Below are positions 53,643-64,000 of a stretch of DNA of 64,000 nucleotides, in pieces. The stretch lies in contig NC_077225.1 of assembly GCF_024763615.1 (NCBI RefSeq), positions 310,001 through 374,000 of the forward strand. The letters run 5' to 3'. Position 1 is the first letter of the stretch. Every line of letters starts with the position of its first letter. Source of the DNA: Phlebotomus papatasi (lineage: Eukaryota > Arthropoda > Insecta > Diptera > Psychodidae). The notes under the pieces are model-generated. The model had not been told where the DNA came from. It did no database searches and saw only the letters and a program-made list of their open reading frames with translations. The position numbers were made by a program, and so were the translations under genes.

Positions 53643-53876
53643 ATGATTCTTTTAGCAAACGGTATCAATTACGTGAATGTATATGTGAACGGACAGCGCT
53701 TGAAATTCTTGATTGACACAGGTGCGTCGGTGTGTGCTATAAAAAAAAGCAGTGTGCCTGAAAATATTAATATTAATGCAGAAAACAAAATTAAAGTTAA
53801 AGGTGTGTCAGGAAGTACGATTGCGATTGGTACAATATGTTTAAATTTTTGCTTGTGTAAGGAATTCTTCCAAGAG
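53643..53876 (+). CDS. Gypsy aspartic protease, N-terminal part (cut by BEL)
   Basis: The frame contains YVNVYVNGQRLKFLIDTGAS, where DTGA is the retropepsin active site, then VKGVSGSTIAIGT, and is broken after CKEFFQE by the BEL LTR. ATG 53643 is in frame, but expression by -1 frameshifting from gag is the usual route. The flap-side and C-terminal half is not present at the other junction, where sequence restarts in the post-protease linker. Confidence 0.85.
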
Positions 53877-54514
53877 TGTTGGCGCCAACACAGGAAAAGG
53901 CGCCAATTTAGTTCAACGCCACAAGTCGCCAGCGGTGGGTTCTCCAATCTCATCCGAATGACTCATCAATGAGTCATCACTGATCAAGCACAGTTAATTG
54001 TCACTTGTGAAAAAAGCTCTCTATGCAAAAATACACGCGAATTTTTCTTCAGTCTAAATCTTATTAATTATTGGAATAAATTCGTCAAAAGAAATAAAAG
54101 TGTGTTTTAGTGAAGAGTTGTGAAGTGAGTGGATTGAATCCAGACATTGAAAGTGGTTTCTAGGCAGAGGATTCTGAGGAAAACCCCAAAGGCTTGGAGG
54201 CATCTTGCTGGACAAAGGAGAAGACAAGGAGGCTTTATCACCTTCAGCCCGTTTGACCTTCTCACCAGATTGGCTCCTAATTTGTCTAATTTTCTTCATT
54301 TATTTATTTCAAAGGTGAGGAGTGAGACACAAATTCCAAGGGGCTTACCATTGCATTACAAATATACCTCTTCTTTTTTCCACATTTATTTTAAAGGTAA
54401 GGAGCTCACAATAAAAGGAGTAGAGGTTCCCCCGGCTCCCCTTATCTAACCAAATTGCTTTACATCATTTTATTTCAAAGGTAAGGGCTCCTTGACCAAA
54501 CACTTGACCAAACA
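53877..54514 (+). repeat. BEL family 1 5' LTR, copy C
   Basis: Starts TGTTGGCGCCAACACAGG and ends with a duplicated CTTGACCAAACA. Differs from the copy B LTR at only a few positions. AAAGGTRAGG motifs at about 54311, 54394 and 54478. The five bases before it (AAGAG) do not recur beyond the copy A LTR. Confidence 0.9.
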
Positions 54515-54532
54515 TTTGGTCCTTCGTGGGAA
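54515..54532 (+). promoter_or_regulatory. Primer-binding site, BEL copy C
   Basis: TTTGGTCCTTCGTGGGAA directly after the LTR. The same follows the copy B LTR at 36257. TGGTCC would pair with a tRNA ending GGACCA. Confidence 0.6.
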
Positions 54533-54584
54533 AACAGCGCCAGTCATTACTACAAAATCCACTACATACTGCCACTAATTGGAA

Positions 54585-55315
54585 ATGTCATCAGAAGAAC
54601 GTCAAGCTCTCGTTGCATCCCGTGGTGGATACAAGTCAAAGTTCACCAGAGTGAAGAACACCGTTCACAAATATGAGAAGGATGAGACACTCCTGACCTT
54701 ACCTTCAGCCCTCGCCGAGATTGATCGCAATCTCGACCTGATGCCAGCTCTACGCAACAACATTGAAAGAATTTCCGAGCGTATTATCTGCCTTACAGTG
54801 GGTGCAGAGGAACAGAAGGTCGAAGAAGAAAGTCTCCAAGCATTACTGGATGAATTTGATATATACGATGATAAACTGATTGAGTTGAGAATCCAGGCAA
54901 AGGCAAAGGCCCCAACTTCTGACAGTGTAGAAGGCATGTTAAGCTACATCAACACCAAGCTTGATGAACAACAAATCCAACATGAGGTGGAAAAACGCAT
55001 GGCAGAAGAAAGGTTTAAAATGACCCTGGAATTTGAGCAAAAAAAGTATGAGGCTACCCTCAACTTGCTGGTCACAGAAAATCAATCATTTATCACATCG
55101 AGCCCACATACGAGAGATGCACCTTCACATGCAAAATTGGAACCATTGACTGTTCCTGATTTCAGCGGCAAATACACAGAGTGGACAAGCTTCAAGGAAT
55201 TGTTTTTGGCCATAATCGACAGGAACACAACTTTAACCGATGCTCATAAGTATTACTATCTGATGAAACACCTGAAGGATGAAGCCAAAATGGTTGTCGA
55301 GAACATACCAGCATC
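54585..55315 (+). CDS. BEL Gag N-terminus (copy C), cut by PLE-1
   Basis: The ATG at 54585 gives SSEERQALVASRG as in copy B, with about 97% identity by eye over 243 codons. Coiled-coil N-terminus, KRMAEERFKMTLEFEQKK helix, then the start of the DUF1759-type domain (KLEPLTVPDFSG). It breaks at CATACCAGCATC, where PLE-1 begins. Copy A in contig 1 begins at the same codons, so A and C together account for one gag-pol. Confidence 0.9.
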
Positions 55316-55365
55316 AGGAAATAGACGGAGACACTGAACCTTTCTTGATTTTCACAATTTTATTC

Positions 55366-55410
55366 TCTACGACGTTTCGAGGATGGATGTCCTCTTCATC
55401 AGGTCTACAA
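55366..55410 (-). ncRNA. Hammerhead motif, PLE-1 downstream terminal repeat
   Basis: Same CTGATGA, stem II and GAAAC core as at 18587. Together with the motif at 58243 it brackets the full unit, so cleavage at both could release a unit-length RNA. Confidence 0.75.
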
Positions 55411-55606
55411 TTCAATTGAACAATTTTTAGAAAATCACTTCTATCAAAAATATTATGAATTTTCTTTTTCTTTTTCTTACATCGAATATGGCAGGGAAAA
55501 TCACGTACAGGTGGGAGTTGTTACACTGCACTTGAACTTTGATCACAAATTGATCTGTGATGTTCACCATTCGACTGACCGACACAGAATGAGCTCTCCT
55601 TTGAGA

Positions 55607-58145
55607 TCAATTTTCATCACAGCTGTGAAATCCATCTTCCCTTGTTGCATTAGTATGTTGTTGTCTCATTTTTACTCGTTGTAAGAGCGAGGTGTAGATG
55701 GTGTTGATCCCTTCCGTATCAGCTTTTCTGTTGATCGTGTGTTGTTTGTGTATGTGAATGTAGAGCATCTCTAAATACTCAAGCCTTCTGTTGTGCTCAC
55801 ACTTGTCCAGAATTTCAGCTGAATCAAACTGAAACCGGTGCTGCATTTCTCTGGCATGAGTCACCAGGGCTGTGGCGTCACTTCTTTCTTCTTGATTTGG
55901 GTTGATCTGAGTGATGCTCCTCTTGTGTTGGTAAAGCCGGTCTTTTAATCTCTGCGTTGTTTTTCCAACATACACCTTATCACACTCACATGGGATGGAG
56001 TAAACAACTCCACTTTCCATTAATGGGTCAATCTTGTTTTTGAGATCAGTGTGCATTGCCGAATTTGTGTTGTTGCATTTAAATGCTATTTGGAGATTTT
56101 GTGTTTCGGTGCACAATATTCTCTTAATCGCATCACTTAATCTGGGGATATAAGTGATCGATTTGTAGATGATCTCCGTGTTGGTATCCACATTTTGGGT
56201 CGTATTGTGAGCTGTTTGTTGTCCAATGTGTCTATTCCATAGAATGTTGATGAGTTTTTGGCGGGAATCCATTCACTCTGAGCTTCGAGAAGACGATGTC
56301 TTTCACATGTTCCTTGTTGGTAGTTGTGAGTTTGTCGACTCTTTTTATGAGGCCAATAGCGGTACCTACTTTCTGTCTCAGAGGATGTTGTGAATGGAAA
56401 TTCAACATTCTGTCTGAGGCGATGGGCTTTTTGTACCACATTGTCACGAGATTTGTGGGTTTTCTGATGACGAACGTATCCAGATAGGGAAGTCCCCCTT
56501 CTTTTTCCATTTCCACAGTGAATTGGAGCTTTGGATGGAATCCATTGAATGTTGAGAGAATGTCTGTAACTTTGTCACGCGGCACTAAGCAAAAAATGTC
56601 GTCGACATATTTTGTTAGACATATCACTCTATTGGGGATGTTTTCCAATATTTTGCTTATCGCGTAATCCATCACTATATCCGCGATAATTGGAGACAGC
56701 GGTCCTCCCATCGGCATCCCATCCATCTGTGAATAATGCTGGTCACCGAACGTGAAAAAACTGGTCTCCAGGCAAAATTTCAGGATCTCGAGAAATAGTT
56801 TTTTATCAATGGTTGTGGTGATCCTTCCTGCATCCCAGCATTCTTCCACAATCTGCAGAGCCAAATCACGTGGTATATTTGGGAATAGAGACACCACATC
56901 CAGGCTGATCATGATGTGTCCTTCTGGAACTTCGCAGCTTGTCACCCTTTCCACGAACTCGAAGGAATCCTTCACGTTGTATCCACCTACATTTGAGATT
57001 GGCTTCAGTAGTTGATTGAGAAATTTCGACAATGCATAAGTTGGTGATTTTATGCAAGACACAATGGGCCTAAGTGGAGTATTTGTCTTGTGTATTTTAG
57101 GCAGTCCATATATTCTAGGGGTTCTTGAATTGTGTGTCGTCAATTCTCTTTTCGTAATGAAGTCAATGTGACCACCTTCGTAAAGTCTTTTTACTAAAGT
57201 GTTGTTTTTACGCTCTGCAATATTGAGTTGGTTTGCTGTGGTCTTTTTGTAGGTGGTTTCATCCGATACAATGTTGGTCATCTTTTCTTCATATTCGTCC
57301 CTCCACATGACTACGGTTTTGTTGCCTTTGTCGGACGATACGATGATGATTTCACTGTGTTCTCGGATGAATCTTCTGGTGACGGTCTCCAAGTTGAGGA
57401 AGTACTTCTCTCGTGCATTTGTTCTGTGATGAGTGAGATGGCTATTGATGATGTGTGCTACTCTGGATCGTATTGTGTTTTTGTGTGTGGTAGTATCATC
57501 ATCACTCATGGCCCGAATCACATCCTCTATCTCGGCCAATAGATGAAGAACAATTTTTGGCGGGAGATTTTTGTATGGCAGAGAGAACCTTGGACTGAGG
57601 CCCATCAGTAATTTCAATTCTTGTGGTAATGAAACATTTGTTGTATTCACTACCCAATCTGAGGCAGGCATGTTTATCACATTCCCAAGTTGTTTTGTGA
57701 ATAGAGCGTTGTATTTGTGTGAATGAACGCTGGTGCTTCTCTGGAATTCCCGCCAAAAGACTTGTTCTTGAACAGTGAGGAAGCTCGACATTGATGGAAT
57801 TCCCGTGGATCTCAACTTATGTAGGAGCTCAGTGAGCTTTTTGTGTGTCCTGTTGACTTCCCAGTAAGTAACTTTGATTTCCATGCTGAGAATCCGATGT
57901 TGGAATGATTTGATCATATTGTCTATGTCTTTGTTGTATGGTGATTCCTTAGATATTGTTTGATAGAGACATTTCACGTTGTTAATTATATGTGAAGGAG
58001 TGATCCCAGATGACCTACATTTCAGCAGGAACTGTTTTCTTGAGGTCGCTCTGGCGTACTTCCTTTGTTCTCGCATATAAGTTTTCATGTCTTGGGAAAT
58101 GTTGTGTCCAAAGTTGTCCGAGATGAACTGCAGGTAACTCGTCAT
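55607..58145 (-). pseudogene. PLE-1 RT/GIY-YIG with one frameshift
   Basis: Same protein as at 15952-18489 (first ATG 58145), near-identical by eye. One extra T in the run at 56255-56259 (five instead of four) shifts the frame between RVNGFPPK and the C-terminal third. RT motifs including KYVDDIF stay with the N-terminal frame, while the GIY-YIG domain is in the other. The partial unit at 58484 has the four-T version. A sequencing error in a homopolymer is possible. Confidence 0.88.
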
Positions 58146-58242
58146 TGTTCCGTGAGATGTTTCAGAAGAATTTCGGTTCGACAGAATGTAGCAGGAAATA
58201 GACGGAGACACTGAACCTTTCTTGATTTTCACAATTTTATTC

Positions 58243-58288
58243 TCTACGACGTTTCGAGGATGGATGTCCTCTTCATCAGGTCTACAAT
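58243..58288 (-). ncRNA. Hammerhead motif, PLE-1 inter-unit repeat
   Basis: Identical core to 18587-18632, in the same place relative to the coding frame. Confidence 0.78.
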
Positions 58289-58483
58289 TCAATTGAACAA
58301 TTTTTAGAAAATCACTTCTATCAAAAATATTATGAATTTTCTTTTTCTTTTTCTTACATCGAATATGGCAGGGAAAATCACGTACAGGTGGGAGTTGTTA
58401 CACTGCACTTGAACTTTGATCACAAATTGATCTGTGATGTTCACCATTCGACTGACCGACACAGAATGAGCTCTCCTTTGAGA

Positions 58484-59500
58484 TCAATTTTCATCACAGC
58501 TGTGAAATCCATCTTCCCTTGTTGCATTAGTATGTTGTTGTCTCATTTTTACTCGTTGTAAGAGCGAGGTGTAGATGGTGTTGATCCCTTCCGTATCAGC
58601 TTTTCTGTTGATCGTGTGTTGTTTGTGTATGTGAATGTAGAGCATCTCTAAATACTCAAGCCTTCTGTTGTGCTCACACTTGTCCAGAATTTCAGCTGAA
58701 TCAAACTGAAACCGGTGCTGCATTTCTCTGGCATGAGTCACCAGGGCTGTGGCGTCACTTCTTTCTTCTTGATTTGGGTTGATCTGAGTGATGCTCCTCT
58801 TGTGTTGGTAAAGCCGGTCTTTTAATCTCTGCGTTGTTTTTCCAACATACACCTTATCACACTCACATGGGATGGAGTAAACAACTCCACTTTCCATTAA
58901 TGGGTCAATCTTGTTTTTGAGATCAGTGTGCATTGCCGAATTTGTGTTGTTGCATTTAAATGCTATTTGGAGATTTTGTGTTTCGGTGCACAATATTCTC
59001 TTAATCGCATCACTTAATCTGGGGATATAAGTGATCGATTTGTAGATGATCTCCGTGTTGGTATCCACATTTTGGGTCGTATTGTGAGCTGTTTGTTGTC
59101 CAATGTGTCTATTCCATAGAATGTTGATGAGTTTTGGCGGGAATCCATTCACTCTGAGCTTCGAGAAGACGATGTCTTTCACATGTTCCTTGTTGGTAGT
59201 TGTGAGTTTGTCGACTCTTTTTATGAGGCCAATAGCGGTACCTACTTTCTGTCTCAGAGGATGTTGTGAATGGAAATTCAACATTCTGTCTGAGGCGATG
59301 GGCTTTTTGTACCACATTGTCACGAGATTTGTGGGTTTTCTGATGACGAACGTATCCAGATAGGGAAGTCCCCCTTCTTTTTCCATTTCCACAGTGAATT
59401 GGAGCTTTGGATGGAATCCATTGAATGTTGAGAGAATGTCTGTAACTTTGTCACGCGGCACTAAGCAAAAAATGTCGTCGACATATTTTGTTAGACATAT
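58484..59500 (-). CDS. PLE-1 further unit, from RT motif C to GIY-YIG (cut by gap)
   Basis: 339 codons identical by eye to the corresponding part of the intact copy, without the frameshift. It begins at the YVDD box, where the N run starts, and ends at the usual stop at 58484. Confidence 0.88.
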   Translation of the reverse strand: MCLTKYVDDIFCLVPRDKVTDILSTFNGFHPKLQFTVEMEKEGGLPYLDTFVIRKPTNLVTMWYKKPIASDRMLNFHSQHPLRQKVGTAIGLIKRVDKLTTTNKEHVKDIVFSKLRVNGFPPKLINILWNRHIGQQTAHNTTQNVDTNTEIIYKSITYIPRLSDAIKRILCTETQNLQIAFKCNNTNSAMHTDLKNKIDPLMESGVVYSIPCECDKVYVGKTTQRLKDRLYQHKRSITQINPNQEERSDATALVTHAREMQHRFQFDSAEILDKCEHNRRLEYLEMLYIHIHKQHTINRKADTEGINTIYTSLLQRVKMRQQHTNATREDGFHSCDEN

Positions 59501-60000
59501 NNNNNNNNNNNNNNNNNNNNNNNNNNNNNNNNNNNNNNNNNNNNNNNNNNNNNNNNNNNNNNNNNNNNNNNNNNNNNNNNNNNNNNNNNNNNNNNNNNNN
59601 NNNNNNNNNNNNNNNNNNNNNNNNNNNNNNNNNNNNNNNNNNNNNNNNNNNNNNNNNNNNNNNNNNNNNNNNNNNNNNNNNNNNNNNNNNNNNNNNNNNN
59701 NNNNNNNNNNNNNNNNNNNNNNNNNNNNNNNNNNNNNNNNNNNNNNNNNNNNNNNNNNNNNNNNNNNNNNNNNNNNNNNNNNNNNNNNNNNNNNNNNNNN
59801 NNNNNNNNNNNNNNNNNNNNNNNNNNNNNNNNNNNNNNNNNNNNNNNNNNNNNNNNNNNNNNNNNNNNNNNNNNNNNNNNNNNNNNNNNNNNNNNNNNNN
59901 NNNNNNNNNNNNNNNNNNNNNNNNNNNNNNNNNNNNNNNNNNNNNNNNNNNNNNNNNNNNNNNNNNNNNNNNNNNNNNNNNNNNNNNNNNNNNNNNNNNN
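59501..60000. other. Assembly gap, 500 N
   Basis: Exactly 500 undetermined bases between PLE-1 and satellite DNA. Confidence 0.99.
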
Positions 60001-63000
60001 AATGAAAAAGGCTTCGTGAAAAAATCTATTGAGCCTAAAAAAAATTTGTCAAGGACATATTTTAGGGGGAAAGGATTTTGTGTTTTAGGTCAATGTAAAA
60101 ACAGGGTCACAAAAAAAAAATAAAAAAAAAGATTATGATACTTGGGTAAATAAAGCTTCGTGAAAAAATCTATTGGGGCTAAAAACAAATTTGTCAAGGA
60201 CAGGTTTTAGGGGGAAAGGATTTTGTGTTTTAGGTCGATGTTAAAACAGAGTTAAAAAAAAATTTAAAAAAATTATGATACTTGGGTAAATAAAGCTTCG
60301 TGAAAAAATTTATTGGGGCTAAAAAAAATTTGTCAAGGACAGGTTTTAGGGGGAAAGAATTTTGTGTTTTAGGTCGATGTAAAAACAGGGTTAAAAAAAA
60401 TTAAAAATAAATTATGATACTTGGGTAAATAAAGCTTCGTGAAAAAATCTATTGGGGCTAAAAAAAATTTGTCAAGGACAGGTTTTAGGGGGAAAGGATT
60501 TTGTGTTTTATGTCGATGTAAAAACAGGGTTTAAAAAAATTAAAAAAAAATTATGATACTTGGGTAAATAAAGCTTCGTGAAAAAATCTATTGCGACTAA
60601 AAAAATTTGTCAAGGACATGTTTTATGGGGAAAGGATTTTGTGTTTTAGGTCAATGTAAAAACAGGGTCACAAAAAAAAAAATAAAAAAAAGATTATGAT
60701 ACTTGGGTAAATAAAGCTTCGTGAAAAATCTATTGAGGCTAAAAAAAATTGTCAAGGACATGTTTTATGGGGAAAGGATTTTGTATTTTAGGTCAATGTA
60801 AAAACAGGGTTAAAAAAAATTAAAAAAAGATTCTGATGCTTGGGTAAATGAAAGAGGCTTCGTGAAAAATCTATTGGGGCTAAAAACAAATTTGTCAAGG
60901 ACAGGTTTTAGGGGGAAAGGATTTTGTGTTTTATGTCGATGTAAAAACAGGGTTAAAAAAAAATTTTAAAAAAATTATGATACTTGGGTAAATAAAGCTT
61001 CGTGAAAAAATCTATTGCGCCTAAAAACAAATTTGTCAAGGGCAGGTTTTAGGGGGAAAGGATTTCGTGTTTTAGGTCGATGTTAAAACAGGGTTAAAAA
61101 AATTTAAAAAAAATTATGATACTTGGGTAAATAAAGCTTCGTGAAAAAATCTATTGGGGCTAAAAAAATTTGTCAAGGACAGGTTTTAGGGGGAAAGGAT
61201 TTTGTGTTTTAGGTCGATGTAAAAACAGGGTTAAAAAAAATTTTTAAAAAATTATGATACTTGGGTAAATAAAGCTTCGTGAAAAAATCTATTGCGCCTA
61301 AAAACAAATTTGTCAAGGACAGCTTTTAGGGGGAAAGGATTTTGTGTTTTAGGTCGATGTAAAAACAGGGTTAAAAAAAATTTTAAAAAAATTATGATAC
61401 TTGGGTAAATAAAGCTTCGTGAAAAAATCTATTGGGGCTAAAAACAAATTTGTCAAGGACAGGTTTTAGGGGGAAAGGATTTTGTGTTTTAGGTCGATGT
61501 TAAAACAGAGTTAAAAAAAAATTTAAAAAAATTATGATACTTGGGTAAATAAAGCTTCGTGAAAAAATCTATTGGGGCTAAAAAAAAATTTGTCAAGGAC
61601 AGGTTTTAGGGGGAAAGAATTTTGTGTTTTAGGTCGATGTAAAAACAGGGTTAAAAAAAATTAAAAATAAATTATGATACTTGGGTAAATAAAGCTTCGT
61701 GAAAAAATCTATTGGGGCTAAAAAAAATTTGTCAAGGACAGGTTTTAGGGGGAAAGGATTTTGTGTTTTATGTCGATGTAAAAACAGGGTTTAAAAAAAT
61801 TTAAAAAAAAATTATGATACTTGGGTAAATAAAGCTTCGTGAAAAAATCTATTGGGGCTAAAAACAAATTTGTCAAGGACAGGTTTTAGGGGGAAAGGAT
61901 TTTGTGTTTTATGTCGATGTTAAAACAGAGTTAAAAAAAAATTTAAAAAAATTATGATACTTGGGTAAATAAAGCTTCGTGAAAAAATTTATTGGGGCTA
62001 AAAAAAATTTGTCAAGGACAGGTTTTAGGGGGAAAGAATTTTGTGTTTTAGGTCGATGTAAAAACAGGGTTAAAAAAAATTAAAAATAAATTATGATACT
62101 TGGGTAAATAAAGCTTCGTGAAAAAATCTATTGGGGCTAAAAAAAATTTGTCAAGGACAGGTTTTAGGGGGAAAGGATTTTGTGTTTTATGTCGATGTAA
62201 AAACAGGGTTTAAAAAAATTTAAAAAAAATTATGATACTTGGGTAAATAAAGCTTCGTGAAAAAATCTATTGCGACTAAAAAAATTTGTCAAGGACATGT
62301 TTTATGGGGAAAGGATTTTGTATTTTAGGTCAATGTAAAAACAGGGTTACAAAAATTTAAAAAAGATTATGATACTTGGGTAAATAAAAAAAGCTTCGTG
62401 AAGAAATCTATTGGGGCTAGAAAAAAAATTTGTCAAGGACAGGTCTTAGGAGAAAGGATTTTGTGTTTTAGGTCGATGTAAAAACAGAGTTAAAAAAAAT
62501 TTAAAAAAAAAAAGATTTTGCTACTTGGGTAAATGAAAAAGGCTTCGTGAAAAAATCTATTGAGCCTAAAAAAAATTTGTCAAGGACATATTTTAGGGGG
62601 AAAGGATTTTGTGTTTTAGGTCAATGTAAAAACAGGGTCACAAAAAAAAAATAAAAAAAAGATTATGATACTTGGGTAAATAAAGCTTCGTGAAAAATCT
62701 ATTGAGGCTAAAAAAAATTGTCAAGGACATGTTTTATGGGGAAAGGATTTTGTATTTTAGGTCGATGTAAAAACAGGGTTAAAAAAAATTAAAAAAAGAT
62801 TCTGATGCTTGGGTAAATGAAAGAGGCTTCGTGAAAAATCTATTGGGGCTAAAAACAAATTTGTCAAGGACAGGTTTTAGGGGGAAAGGATTTTGTGTTT
62901 TATGTCGATGTAAAAACAGGGTTAAAAAAAATTAAAAAAAGATTCTGATGCTTGGGTAAATGAAAAAGGCTTCGTGAAAAATCTATTGGGGCTAAAAAAA

Positions 63001-64000
63001 ATTTGTCAAGGACAGATTTTAGGGGGAAAGGATTTTGTATTTCAGGTCGATGTAAAAACAGGTTTAAAAATAATTTAAAAAAAGATTCTGATGTTTGGGT
63101 AAATGAAAGAGGCTTCGTGAAAAATCTATTGGGGCTAAAAAAAAATTTGTCAAGGACAGGTTTTAGGGGGAAAGGATTTTGTGTTTTAGGTCAATGTAAA
63201 ACAGGGTTAAAAAAATTAAAAAAAAAGATTATACTTGGGTAAATGAAAAAGGCTTCGTGAAAAAATCTATTGAGCCTAAAAAAAATTTGTCAAGGACAGA
63301 TTTTAGGGGGAAAGGATTTTGTGCTTTAGGTCGATGTAAAAACAGGGTTAAAAAAAATTAAAAAAAATTATGATACTTGGGTAAATAAAGCTTCGTGAAA
63401 AAATCTATTGCGCCTAAAAACAAATTTGTCAAGGACAAGTTTTAGGGGGAAAGGATTTTGTGTTTTAGGTCGATGTAAAAACAGGGTTAAAAAAATTTTA
63501 AAAAAATTATGATACTTGGGTAAATAAAGCTTCGTGAAAAAATCTATTGGGGCTAAAAAAAATTTGTCAAGGACAGGTTTTAGGGGGAAAGGATTTTGTG
63601 TTTTAGGTCGATGTAAAAACAGGGTTACAAAAATTTAAAAATGATTATGATACTTGGGTAAATAAAAAAAGCTTCGTGATAAAATCTATTGGGGCTAAAA
63701 AAAAATTTGTCAAGGACAGGTTTTAGGGGGAAAGAATTTTGTGTTTTAGGTCGATGTAAAAACAGGGTTAAAAAAAATTAAAAAGAAATTATGATACTTG
63801 GGTAAATAAAGCTTCGTGAAAAAATCTATTGGGGCTAAAAAAAATTTGTCAAGGACAGGTTTTAGGGGGAAAGGATTTTGTGTTTTAGGTCGATGTAAAA
63901 ACAGGGTTAAAAAAAATTTAAAAAAAATTATGATACTTGGGTAAATAAAGCTTCGTGAAAAAATCTATTGCGCCTAAAAAAATTTGTCAAGGACATGTTT
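60001..64000 (+). repeat. Tandem satellite, about 140 bp monomer, about 28 copies
   Basis: The blocks ACTTGGGTAAAT, TTCGTGAAAAAATCTATTG, TTTGTCAAGGACA, GGGGGAAAGGATTTTGTG and AAAACAGGGTTA recur in this order every 139-143 bp to the right edge. Most monomers have AAGCTT where others have AGGCTT, along with variable A tracts. Subtypes recur in blocks: a three-monomer set seen at 60141 returns at 61400 and again at 61820. Short open frames here have no coding meaning. It could be pericentromeric or heterochromatic DNA. Confidence 0.97.

Larger units (their letters stand above)
48069..53876 (+). mobile_element. Ty3/gypsy (mdg1/412-like) element, 5' part
   Basis: Contains the 5' LTR, primer-binding site, a leader microprotein, gag (split by a 3.55 kb insertion) and the first part of the protease. 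It is cut at 53876 by the BEL LTR. The rest of pol and the 3' LTR are at 6714-10549 in reverse. Roughly 60-80 codons of protease seem to be missing between the two parts, judged from usual retropepsin length. Confidence 0.9.
55316..59500 (-). mobile_element. Penelope-like element PLE-1, tandem array (right)
   Basis: From the BEL junction leftward in element terms: a partial terminal repeat (55316-55606, with hammerhead), one full unit (55607 to about 58480), then a further unit running into the gap. The partial repeat stops inside the region equivalent to the first coding codons (GSVSPSIS). Order and sequence match the contig 1 array closely. Confidence 0.9.

Noticed and set aside
53877..55315. 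Copies B and C of BEL as a segmental duplication rather than separate insertions
   Set aside because: Their outer flanks (polymerase-family fragment versus gypsy protease) are unrelated, and similarity starts exactly at the LTR edge.
60001..64000. CRISPR-like array or coding repeats in the satellite
   Set aside because: Monomers are contiguous with no unique spacers, the context is eukaryotic, and open frames shift between monomers through A-tract length changes.
1..64000. tRNA, rRNA or snRNA genes
   Set aside because: I looked for tRNA A/B-box-like pairs and rRNA or snRNA landmarks and saw none convincing. A covariance-model search would be decisive.

Overview
This window is a repeat-dominated scaffold piece from an AT-rich animal genome, almost certainly an insect and probably a dipteran. 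The evidence is the element mix: Ty3/gypsy of the mdg1/412 type, two BEL/Pao families, Penelope-like elements (PLEs) with GIY-YIG endonucleases, a pogo-type transposase, long terminal-inverted-repeat (TIR) elements and a tandem satellite. The species call is inference. I see no single-copy host gene I can name. Three runs of exactly 500 N (19369-19868, 42317-42816, 59501-60000) divide the window into four contigs.

Contig 1 (1-19368): non-coding sequence with a non-LTR fragment; a PLE-2 remnant built as an inverted repeat (5636-6713); the 3' part of a gypsy element on the minus strand (6714-10549, intact RT/RNase H/integrase frame); the 3' part of a BEL element (10550-15868, about 1600 codons open); then a tandem PLE-1 array (15869 to the gap) with one intact RT plus GIY-YIG frame.

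Contig 2 (19869-42316): a family B DNA polymerase gene of the protein-primed, Polinton/adintovirus/bidnavirus-like type, with two small introns and a missing exonuclease region; an orphan 267-codon ORF; a BEL solo LTR; a third PLE-type tail with a hammerhead core; a 5.7 kb element with about 340 bp TIRs that hosts several smaller elements; a second polymerase-family N-terminus; and BEL copy B, itself interrupted by a different BEL (copy D).

Contig 3 (42817-59500): a decayed pogo transposase, a fold-back element, and the 5' part of the gypsy element (48069-53876, plus strand: leader microprotein, gag, start of protease). Gag is split by a 3.55 kb insertion. Next come a BEL 5' LTR and gag (53877-55315) and another PLE-1 array. 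Contig 4 (60001-64000) is entirely a ~140 bp satellite with higher-order structure.

The most important observation is that contigs 1 and 3 carry complementary halves of one nested insertion stack: PLE-2, interrupted by gypsy, interrupted by BEL, interrupted by PLE-1. The two gypsy LTRs are identical by eye over 186 bp and share the 4-bp target duplication CGCT. An empty site is present in the other PLE-2 arm. The two BEL halves overlap by a 12-bp (11/12) duplication at the PLE-1 insertion point. As drawn, the halves lie about 36 kb apart in opposite orientation. The block between the first and third gaps is therefore either mis-oriented in the scaffold or truly inverted.
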